Under the pieces are notes generated by a model that searched no databases, was not told the DNA's origin, and was given only the letters and a program-made list of their open reading frames with translations. The translations under genes were made by a program, and so were the position numbers. A stretch of DNA of 64,000 bases from Lotus japonicus (lineage: Eukaryota; Streptophyta; Magnoliopsida; Fabales; Fabaceae). How positions within the stretch are numbered: the stretch's first letter is position 1; each line of letters begins with the position of its first letter. Shown piece by piece: positions 11,281 to 20,635 of this stretch. The stretch is taken from contig NC_080041.1 in the NCBI RefSeq assembly GCF_012489685.1, positions 32,849,780 through 32,913,779 of the forward strand, written 5' to 3'.

Positions 11281-11813
11281 GAAAACTAGGGGGAAGACGT
11301 GACGTTTCGTCAACCCTGGTTTTCCTAATCATGACGCTTGGGGAAACCCAGAGGAATCGTCCAATCAGACCTGCCACGTCAGAAGGGAGGTAGCGACGGC
11401 GAAGCGACGCACGCTTCCAAAAGCACGTGGGAGAGAGGTCACGAAGCGACGCGACTCGCCCGGAAACGACACGTACCCTCTCAAGCGTCAGGTGCATTAA
11501 ATGTCGTGGGCCCCAGAGTCTCACACCGTTCCCCACGCGTCAGGTGCATTAAATGCCGGGTGACCTGCTCGGTAAGAAACCCGGTCGCCCGAACACCGAG
11601 CCACCACGGTCGGGATCGCCCCTGGTCGGTAGTTTCTGTAGATACAACCACGGGAAGGTGAGCGTTGACCACCGGCCACCGCATTTAATGCCCTCTTCGT
11701 TTCCCTAGAGAAACTCCTGGGAAAAGACTAAGGGGCGTTACCTTCCAGGAACGTTTCGAATATAAATAACAGCCGCTCCCTCTTTGCATACTCCACACTC
11801 CCCTCAAACTAAA
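11281..11813. promoter_or_regulatory. Divergent promoter region between the two accessory genes of element 1
   Basis: Lies between the minus-strand TATA box and a plus-strand TATAAATA (11761-11768), which is followed by a short leader and the ATG at 11814. It contains a 19-bp direct repeat GCGTCAGGTGCATTAAATG (11485-11503 and 11537-11555), a G-box CACGTG (11424-11429), a W-box-like TTGACC near 11664 and several GAAGCGACGC units. The arrangement suggests a shared bidirectional promoter. Regulation itself is inference. Confidence 0.55.
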
Positions 11814-14084
11814 ATGACCCCCACGGAAGCTTGTCTGAAGACACTCAGGGCTGAGGCTGTAAGGCCCGAGTTTTTAAGTTCATGCTAAGTGAATAAACTT
11901 CTTATTCACGATTAGGGTTGATGTAATGTGAAGGGAAACCTGAACGAAAGTTTATTAAATGAAATATATTTATGAAAGAGAAAGTTCAGGAAAAGTTCAA
12001 GGATTTCATTATGATCGATAAAAGTTATAGCACGAACGTTTCACGCTTAAACCTAGGTCAGAAACCCTAGTATATAGCTAATTTTCACTTTTAGGCACGA
12101 TGGCAGTTAATTCCAAAAATCTTCAGAGAAATGTTAGAACTTCTCTTTTTCCATATATCACAATCGTTTCGAGGCGAAACTCTAGGATCTACGAACGTCC
12201 GATTCCAATCATCGGAAGTTTGCCGAAACCGAATCCCTGGTATTTCAAAACCCTAGAATCACCCGACTATGGGGACTTTATCTATTCAGAGCTTCAAATG
12301 AATATTCTACGCGCGTACACCCATTTCTCTTGATGATTTCAATCTTTCTTCCGAAGGAAGTTTTCTATTCCGACATTCGATGCAAAAAGCAACTTATCGG
12401 GTAAAATAGTTTTATACCGACTATGCATTAGTTGCCAAAAATACAAGGAGACCTCTTTATAGTTTTGGAATTCTTTTGCCAAAACATATCTAATAATTCA
12501 TGGAGAATGACGCCGGAAAAATCAGATTCGCGAAACTTTCATTTTCCCGCGAATTTCCACCTTCTATATATAGCAAAGAAAGGAAGAAAAAACCAAAAAA
12601 ACTACCCATTTCCCCACCCAAACCCGCGGCCACAAAGAGGAAGAAGGAGGAGAAGATTTTCTTCATCGTTTGCTTGATCGTCGATCAATCAGTTGCTACT
12701 TCAAGGCTTCGAGGTATAGTCGCTAATCCTTACCTCCGATCGCTTTTTCCATAGCTTTTCTGTAGAGTTTTCTGAGTGGATAGTTTATGGGTTTTTGCAA
12801 AACTATCCTGAATCTTTCATTTCTGATTCTAAACCTCTTCCTTATGCGCCCAAGATCACTTCTGCCGGGTTAGATTTTCCGTTATGTCGCCGGAATTCCG
12901 CCGGAATCAATTTGAACCTAAAATACCCATTTTTGGAGTTTTTGGTGTAAAGCTTCAACCTTTAGGCTGAAAACTATCGCCTTAGCTTAGTGCTAGTAGG
13001 ATTAGTTGTCATAAACGTCGTTGGTGACGTCCCTGCAAAATTTTATTTTTGGGATTTCAGTTTTGAAAATCCTAAGTTAAAAATCATGACCAAAATACCC
13101 CTGCGACAGTTTTTGATCCGATAATTTTTCCGAGTTCAGAATACCCTTAGTTACGGCTTATGAAAGCATAGGAACCAAGTTTGATCGAAGAAAAATCGAG
13201 CCCCTTAATTGTGAAAAGTGGCCGAGCCTATTAGAGGAGGAGGAGGAAATTTCCTTTTCCGAAAACTTGTCCTTTCGCGCTAGTTTATCGTACCTTAGGG
13301 TATAGATTACTTCGAGTAACCTTAGTAAGTATCGATAGCTTAGTTTCCGATAGATTCTGAGATTTTATTGTAAAGGTGCTTTTGAGGATTTCCCCGAGGA
13401 CCAACACTTTGAGTGCGAGGAAGCACTAGTTGATCATTCTGGAGAACTTTCAGGTGAGGGCTTCTCACTGAATCTCTAGTTAATGCTTAGGGTCGATGTT
13501 TCGACATTGTTTACTGTTTATGCACTGGAATTGTGTGTGATTGGAAAATGTTTTCTGAGGCTTCGGCTGACAATGTAGATGATTCATCTACTGAATGTTT
13601 TTGAGATTGTCTTACATGCTATGTGCTATGTGGGTAATCTAGGATGTGTGGTGCATGCTTTATATGCTAAGTGCTAAGTGTTTATGATGCGATTTATTGA
13701 TATATGACATGTTGTTGATTCTGATGGTTTAAATATGCTCTGTACTGGAATCTGAGATTCTGAACGGTGAGAATAGCGGGCAGGTCATGCCGATTTTATT
13801 TTGAGAGTTTTGAGAAAGTTTGATAGGACGAACGAGGTTCGGGCCTTGTATAGGGTTTATGGATCGAGACATTCTCGGGAGTCATTTGGGGATTCGAAGA
13901 TCCCGAGAACTTATAGGAATTACGATAAGACTAAAAAGGATATTATTTTGAAAAGAAAATTCATAAGACATTAAACAACCTCTAAATCTTTAAGTAAGGG
14001 TAATAATCTCGAAAGGAGGCTTTGGATGAAAATCATAGTTTTGGAAAACGAGAAGTGTCGTCGGATCCAAGTGTTGAGTCTGTT

Positions 14085-14243
14085 GTTGTTGTGCTGTTGG
14101 AGCAGCGTTTATTGTTGTGCTGTTGGAGCAGCGTTTGTTGTCGTGCTGTTGGAGCAGCGATGTTGTTGGGCTATCCTGGGGATAAGTCCGGGGAACCGTT
14201 AGTTCCCGAGTATGTGATACTCTTGTGCTGTTGGAGCAGCGAT
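14085..14243 (+). repeat. Short tandem/dispersed repeats in the solo LTR
   Basis: Four copies of GTGCTGTTGGAGCAGCG, three in tandem with a period of about 30 bp and a fourth about 80 bp further on after unique sequence. Confidence 0.75.
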
Positions 14244-14911
14244 GTGTGTTGTGAAGTGTGTCTTTTGTCGCAGAATCGACTTTACCTTAGGGTAAGCTTT
14301 TAGAAACTTTAATTTACCTAGAACACGTGGCGACGTGTCGAGTGAGATCGGAGACGTTGGTTGACTAATCATCCTGCATTCATGCAACATTAATGGGGTA
14401 TTAACACAGGACGTACTCTGGACCTCGTCGGATTCCAAAATGGTCATAAGACCCGGATTTCCGTGATAGAGCGTCTGTAGACGTCTCTTGTAGTAGACCG
14501 AAATGACAGACCTACGGGTTACGGCTGATCTGACTACCGTTGTTGTTGGAGTAAGAGGCACGCGGGCCGAAATGGCACCACCGTGGCTGGTGAAGGGCTG
14601 ATCCGTTGATGTCCATCCGTTCCGGATTGCATATTGGTTGACTGGGTTAACCTGCATACATATCACGCAACATGCATACTGACTTAGTTGATGAGTGTGG
14701 TTGCTATTTGATAAACTTACTTGGAACATGCTAATTGTTATTATTGTCGTTATGATTTTGTGGAACATGCAACCCTAGGAATGATATCTCTAGTTATAAG
14801 CCTAAGTGGCTATCTATTATTTGTACCTATTGGGTTTATTATCTACATAGTTCTTTAGAGTTGACCCTCGCGTCTTCTGTGTGTGTTTTGGCGGACAACG
14901 CCTTTTGTCAG

Positions 14912-15391
14912 ATGAATATTGCGGACTGGTACACCATGGTCCACCCTTCGGGGGGGATTAGGTATGAGATGATCGATCAGGACGACCCCGGGTCGTGGGT
15001 GGTTGACCCCGCGAGCCATCGAGCGACGTATTCGGGGCGTATCATGGAGGACCACGTGGATAGTGGAGGACTCTTGAGGTCAGGAGTGTTGAGGCGATGC
15101 TCTATCAGCTTCAACTTGCCACCGGGCGTTCACTGCGGACCAGGATTCGGAGGAGCACCGCCGCCACCGTCATCTTCAGAGGAGGAGGATCCCTCAGAGG
15201 AGATTCCAGTGGGAGTGCCTTCGGCAGGGTCTAGTGCACCCACCGTTGCGATCATCGATGATCAGGGTTCGGGCCCTAAGCCCGTGAGTCCAGCATCGGA
15301 GCGCACTGCGGTTGCGAGGGGAGGACGGATAGGGTTAGTAGACTTGGTCGTCCTGGATTCTGATTCAGACGACGATCATGCTAGCACATAG
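14912..15391 (+). CDS. Unrecognised ORF inside the solo LTR (159 residues)
   Basis: An open frame from the ATG at 14912, beginning MNIADWYTMVHPSGG, with a Pro/Ser/Glu-rich middle (PPPPSSSEEEDPSEE) and an acidic end (LDSDSDDDHAST). I do not recognise a family. LTRs normally do not code, but very long LTRs of plant chromoviruses sometimes retain ORF-like stretches. It may be chance or non-coding. Confidence 0.3.
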   Translation: MNIADWYTMVHPSGGIRYEMIDQDDPGSWVVDPASHRATYSGRIMEDHVDSGGLLRSGVLRRCSISFNLPPGVHCGPGFGGAPPPPSSSEEEDPSEEIPVGVPSAGSSAPTVAIIDDQGSGPKPVSPASERTAVARGGRIGLVDLVVLDSDSDDDHAST

Positions 15392-16402
15392 TTTTGAGTG
15401 TTGGTATGAGCTCCTCGAGTTAGGATTAGTGTAGGAGTAGAGTTTTAGCTCTGACAGTCTTGCTTCATTTGTTACTTAGGGGACAGGGTAGATCCGCCTA
15501 TAGCTTTTTGTGTGGTTTCCTTACGGGAATCACAGAGAGTTGGTTGGACTTAGGAAGTCTTATTTTCAGGCCATTGGGTCAGCTGATTCTCAGTTTTGAG
15601 GGATAGTGTTGCGGGCACTTCACCCTTTTCATTTGGTTTGTATATATTGCCTACGGGCGTTGCACTTTTCTTTCCGTCACTGGAGGTTACTCGTGACGAG
15701 GTTGCTACTACAGCGGGGGCTGTTTATATATTGTATATTAGTTTTGATTTTTGTTATTGTTGGGTTTTATTTAATTCCGTCTTGTCTTAGTTATTATTAA
15801 AAAAAAAATATTCACGTTTTTCCGCATTAAGTTTAATTTGGTTACTAAAGTGACGCCACCGAAATCGGGGTGTTACAGAGGCTCTGGACTGCAACCTGTA
15901 CTACTCTTACCAGACGCAGGCCACCACCTCCGATAGGATTAGATCCCAAGTCAGCAGACTTCTGGCAGAGAGGCCCGACCCCCAACTGAAGGCGGGACTG
16001 CTAACCTTCTTGGAGCTGGCGGAGGAAATGTGGGAGTTACACCGGCGCCGCTCGGAGATTAACATGCTAATTTGGGGACTGGAAGTATCCGCCGCGGAAC
16101 GCGAGGGGGAAGAAAAGGGAGCGGCTGAGGAAATCAAAGCCGAGCTGACCCCCCTCCTAGCCGCGAGAAGGAATCTCGACATAGATCTAGGAGCCGCTCG
16201 CCTCCGCTACAACGCCATGCGAGTAACGCCCCCCTTCTAAGAATACTAAATGTAACGGCCGAACGGCCCCCTACACTTAATGAATAAAGGTTTAAATCTT
16301 TGATCCTTTAAGTTACTATCCTGAGAACCTCCGTAACGCCACGAGCATAGGACATGTTAGCCCTTGCCCCGCTGGAACAGCGGACCAGGGCTAGGGGGCT
16401 AC

Positions 16403-16942
16403 TGTTCCGGGAACCCTGGCCAAGGACGGACAGGGCACCCGGGACGGTCCTGGACCCCACAGAACGTCTCTGTCGAGGGATGGTTTAGGGAGCCTGGGAG
16501 CACCCTGCTTATGGGCCCTACCACCAAGGGTAAGGACGAGACCTAGGGCCCACCGAATAGGGGTTGACCTAGGCCAACCACCCTAGGGGGTAGGTTGGCT
16601 GGCACAGATCCGTAGGGGCCCCCAAACCGTTGGATCACTGTTCCTCTGCAGGTACCGCAGGTAATCCAACGGCGGGTTGTGCCCTGCGTACGAGCCATGC
16701 ATGACGTTGCATGGCTCCAACCCTAATTCCACCTCCCCTATATAAGGGGAACACCTCTTCTATTGAAAGGTAACGTATTCTCTCCATACTCACCATACTC
16801 ACTACTTCTCTTATTGACTTTAGCATCGGAGTGTCTTGCAGGAGCCCCTCCCGGGACTTAACCAGCTCAGGAGCCCTTCCGCGCGTCCAGATCCTCCTTC
16901 CCCTACCCCTTGTCAACGGGTAGCTTGATCACCCCCTGATCA
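16403..16942 (+). repeat. 3' LTR of element 1
   Basis: 540 bp, TGTTCCGGG...CCTGATCA, preceded by the G-rich tract CTAGGGGGCTAC (candidate polypurine tract). It keeps the 18 bp missing from the 5' LTR, so the 5' copy suffered the deletion. Confidence 0.93.
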
Positions 16943-16947
16943 CCTAT

Positions 16948-17780
16948 AAAGGTGTGGCAGTTTTTCTAAACTATATACACACATTGCAGAATACATATGT
17001 GTAAGCCTCATCGGTAAAATTTATTGGTAGCCTTAAGTCTTAACCAACGGTCGTTGGAAATGTTTTCTAGGGTCTTAATTGTTTGTACATTTCCAGCGAT
17101 CCTAATGAACCATCGATAAATTTTCGATGTTCATCGATAATTTCATAAATTGAATGAATAAAATCTTTGGTGGAGATGAAAGTGCTATCTTGGTGGAAAT
17201 AAATTCAATTCTTAATATTTATGCCTTTTGTGACAATTTTGCAATTCTCATTTAAATAAGTTTTATATTCCTATATATATTCTCAATGCACGACAAAACA
17301 GATGACGTTCATCTTGATCAAATGATGAAAATTACTTGACAACTTATAAATCTCAACGTGAAAGAGTTTTAAACTTAACAATTCAATAATTATTTGTCCA
17401 CACCTCTAAATTGAGGTGGAAAGAGATGAAGGAGGAGAGAGATAGGAAGAAAAGAAAAAGTAAGAGAGAGAAAGTATAAGATGTGATAGATGATAAGAGG
17501 AGAGAGATAGAAATAAAAATAGGTGAAAATGAAGTGTATAAATAAGGAGGTGTGTATATATCATTACTCCTTAACAATTATATCACCTTAAACTCATTTG
17601 GTCGTTGTTTTATACTAGTAGGTATCGTGCTAGAGTAGTACTTCCCACACTGTGTTTCTATGTGATTTGGGATAGATCAAAATATTCAATGATGTTAGTT
17701 CGAATATCTTGATCCATGCAAAGCTGCATAGCTACACAATATCAGAGCTGCTACTGATATACAATACTTTCTTACTAAAA
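16948..17780. other. Intergenic stretch, no gene seen
   Basis: AT-rich sequence. A purine-rich low-complexity block (GA-rich, about 17410-17540) is the only notable feature. Short CATCGATAAATTTTCGATG-like palindromic text occurs near 17112-17140. Confidence 0.5.
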
Positions 17781-17781
17781 A

Positions 17782-17968
17782 TGAGTTGTGTAAATGACTC
17801 ATGATAAAGTTTGGGTTCAATAACCCATCATCCAATCATATTGAAAATAAATGAGTTGGAAATAAATTAATAAATAAAATATAGAAATTCCAACTCACTT
17901 ATCTTCAATGCGATTGGATGATGGGTTATTTAACCCAAACTTTATAATTGGTCATTTAGACAACCACA
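17782..17968. mobile_element. Hairpin MITE with long inverted repeats
   Basis: The left arm (TGAGTTGTGTAAATGACTC..., AAAGTTTGGGTT, AACCCATCATCCAATC) is repeated in reverse complement on the right (GGATGATGGGTT, AACCCAAACTTTATAA, GACAACCACA). Arms are about 80 bp, so the single strand can fold almost completely. ACTAAAAA flanks both sides (17774-17781 and 17969-17976), suggesting an 8- or 9-bp target duplication (hAT- or Mutator-type). Confidence 0.75.
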
Positions 17969-17976
17969 ACTAAAAA

Positions 17977-18489
17977 AACTCTAAAATAAACAAATGGTTA
18001 AGTTTGTATAAATGATATATTTGAAGGTTTTCCAAAATTCAATTTAAAATCTATGAATTAATTCTCACCATTTCATAAATGTCTTATTAATGAAAGACAT
18101 GTTAAATAAGTTAATATATGATTGTTTGGAAACATTCATCTTATTATGGATCTTGAATTTGAAATTTTGTACCTAAATAAAATATAATCTAAACCATTGC
18201 GGTCATAAGGAACACATCTTTTTCCATTTCTAAATTGCAAAAAGAAATCGAGATTGAGATCAAGATCAAGAACTATACAAAAATCCAAAATCAGAGAGAG
18301 AGATGCCTTCTTCTCCAACTTCTCAACTTATCAAGGCGACGACTTCTCAACCTAGATAAAAGTGGTGCCCTCTTCTCAACCGAGACAGAGTCTTTCCTAC
18401 CACCACCTAGTTTCTCCTTCCTCAAACCATATTGGTGCCACAATGAGCCACTCAATCCTCCCTAGTCTCCTTTTGTCCTCGTTGGATCT
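17977..18489. other. Intergenic stretch, no gene seen
   Basis: AT-rich sequence becoming CT-rich toward 18300-18480. No convincing coding sequence was seen. Confidence 0.5.
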
Positions 18490-18494
18490 CTCAA

Positions 18495-18760
18495 TATAAT
18501 GAAATGATTAATTATTTTAATTTGAATAACAGTACATACAAGTATATATATTACAAATGTTTGACCAGAGGAGGAGAAGAAAAAACTAGAATTAAGGCTG
18601 AACTTATGCAGTTGCTGCTATTACATTCCAATGCTGAGTTGTCTCCTATCAATTCTAATAATGATTGAATTATTCCTCTTAAAACTAATACTGACTTCAT
18701 GGAATCTTCCTTTTTCATTCCTTGACCAAATCATGTTAATTTATTGCTCATGGTCCATTA
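18495..18760 (-). repeat. 3' LTR of the copia element
   Basis: 266 bp, bordered inside by TTGAGGGGGCG (minus strand), a standard copia polypurine tract that directly follows the RNase H end. Confidence 0.85.
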
Positions 18761-18765
18761 CGCCC

Positions 18766-20630
18766 CCTCAAGATAAAGGTTCCATCAAGGACCTTTATCT
18801 TGGATGTAAGTTCAGTAAATCTAGCCATGGGTAGAGGTTTGGTAAGCAAGTCTTCCAGTTGGTCCTTGGTAGACACATGTGTGACAATGAGCTTGTTGGA
18901 TTGCACTTGTTCTCTGACAAAGTGATAATCCAATGAGATTTGCTTCATTATAGAATAGGGTTGGAGCACAAGTAAGTAGAACCCACATTATCACACTTTA
19001 AGAGTGGGGGAGCCACCATGGGAATTTTTAGCTCATGAAGTAAGTTTTGGAGCCACATTAATTCAGCTGTGGTGGTAGCTACGACACGATACTCAGCCTC
19101 AGTGGATGAACGTGCTACATTTCGTTGTTTTCGTGAGAGCCAATAAATTGGATTACCCACAAAGAAAATTATATAAGCGGAGGTTGAAGTGCGGTCATCT
19201 CTGTTTCCACCCCAATCAGCACAAAATATGCTAGCAAATTGTTAGTTTCAGCTTTGCGTAGCATGAGGCCATGATTGATAGTTTTCTTGATGTACCTTAA
19301 GATGCGCTTCAGATGTTGAAGGTGAAGAGAGGTTGGTTTGTGCATCAATTGGGACAACTTATTGATTGAGTATGACAGATCAGGTCGAGTCAGATTAAGG
19401 TACTGAAGTCCGCCATTAATCTGACGGTACTCAGTAGTATCAGTGGATGCGGTGCCATCTTTGAGCTGAAGTACAACCGTAGAGGAAAGAGGAGTCAGAG
19501 ACGGCTTTGCCCCTTCCATGTCAAACCTTTCTAGGAGCTCCTGAATGTATCTGTGTTGAGAAAGAAAGATTCCAGCACTGGTAGGTATAATTTCAACACC
19601 CAAAAAATAATGAGGTTGTCCCAGATATTTCAAAGAGAATTTGTGAGATAATGCCACAATGAAGCTCTGAAGGAAGGCAGGTTTGTTACTTGTACGTAGT
19701 AGGTCATCCACATAGACCAGAAAGTAAGCCACTGTGTCACCTGAGTGATAAAGAAAAAGGGATGGATCACTTTTGCTGGTTGTGAATCCATAAGATATGA
19801 TGAATGCCTTGAGGGAGTCATGCCAAGCACGTGGGGCTTGACGAAGACCATAGATAGTTTTGTGGAGTTTGCGCACATAGGTGGGGTGTGTTGTATCTTT
19901 GAGACCCGATGGTTGAGCCATAAAGACCTTTTCTGTTAGTGCCCCTTGGAGAAATGCATTGTTCACGTCAAGTTGGTGCATGGCCCACTGATTTGAGATG
20001 GCAAGAGTAAGGACAATCTTGATCGTTTGTGGGCGAACAACAGGTGCAAATGTTTCCTTGAAATCAACACCAGGGCATTGCGTGAATCCCTTTGCAACGA
20101 GACGTGCCTTATAACGAGCTATGGAGCCATCACTATTTCTTTTGATGCGAAATAGCCATTTGCATCCAACAACATTTTGGCCTGCTGTGGGGGGCACTAG
20201 GGAGAATGTGTCATTTCTGATTAAGGCTTCAAACTCTTCGGCAATGGCCTTGCGCCAATGAGCATGTTTCATCGCTTCACGGATAGTAGAAGGTTCCCAA
20301 TTCTCAGGAATTAGATGCTTTGATGCCTGATACATATGTTTGGGCTTGAATATGTTGTTCTTGGACCGAGTAATCATTTGGTGTGGCTCATGGATGGGTG
20401 GTGGTGTTGCAAGAGGATTAGTAGTAACAAGAGAAGAAGAAACAAGAGAAGAAGTGGGGAGATCATTACCTGATGTATTTGAAGGCAAGAGGACCTCTTC
20501 TTCGCGAGGCATAGCATGAGTATCTGGTGGGTCATGGTTCTGAATGGGGATGATGGTGTGCAAGGGTTGAACTGGGATGTCTGTGGGTAATGGTGGGAGT
20601 TGTTTGGGTGTGGTGAGTTGGGTATATGGA
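18766..20630 (-). pseudogene. Copia pol fragment: RT and RNase H, frameshifted
   Basis: On the minus strand the frame opens in the integrase-RT linker (MITRSKNNIFKPK, EEFEALIRNDTFSLVPP). The RT follows with YKARLVAKGFTQ, the HQLDVNNAFLQG Asp, YVDD (about 19695) and SLKYLGQPHYFLGVEI. RNase H is broken by small indels near 19235 and 18960, and continues as RKQRNVARSSTEAEYR and DYHFVREQVQSNKL to 18771. The text ends next to the polypurine tract. RT motifs are intact, but the upstream genes are deleted and the 5' LTR joins the linker almost directly. Confidence 0.9.
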
Positions 20631-20635
20631 AAACA

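Larger units (their letters stand above)
11858..15877. mobile_element. Solo LTR (4,020 bp) of a probable Tekay/Del-type element nested in element 1
   Basis: Starts TGTAAGGCCCG and ends CGGGGTGTTACA, so TGTAA/TTACA termini are inverted. It is flanked by the 5-bp duplication GAGGC (11853-11857 and 15878-15882). No gag or pol was found inside, and no second LTR copy, so it is best read as a solo LTR left by recombination. Reversed, the right end reads TGTAACACCCCGATTTCGG, a start reminiscent of long-LTR Tekay/Del chromoviruses. That placement is recall-based and moderate. Confidence 0.75.
11814..16240 (+). pseudogene. Element 1 plus-strand accessory ORF, split by a nested solo LTR
   Basis: A small ORF begins at the ATG at 11814, behind a TATA box, and is interrupted at 11857 by the 4,020-bp solo LTR. 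Reading resumes at 15883, after the duplicated target GAGGC, in the same frame and runs to the TAA ending at 16240. The uninterrupted gene would have had 133 codons. The visible C-terminal part (15883-16240) is strongly helical and charged (LAERPDPQLKAGLLTFLELA, EEMWELHRRRSEIN). No family is recognised. The gene was intact when the LTR element inserted. Confidence 0.7.
2987..16942 (+). mobile_element. Element 1: complete but defective Ty3/gypsy (Tat-type) retrotransposon
   Basis: Bounded by two LTRs of 522 and 540 bp and by the 5-bp duplication CCTAT (2982-2986 and 16943-16947). Total length is 13,956 bp, including a nested 4,020-bp solo LTR. Order on the plus strand is gag, protease, RT, RNase H remnant, integrase, then a spacer with tandem repeats, a minus-strand accessory gene, a plus-strand accessory ORF, a G-rich tract and the 3' LTR. 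Tat-type assignment rests on the protease LIDTGSSAD, the RT text MPGIDPAFCSHKL and DLNKACPKDPFPLP, and the long post-pol region with extra ORFs. The body is visibly richer in GC than its AT-rich surroundings. Confidence 0.93.
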
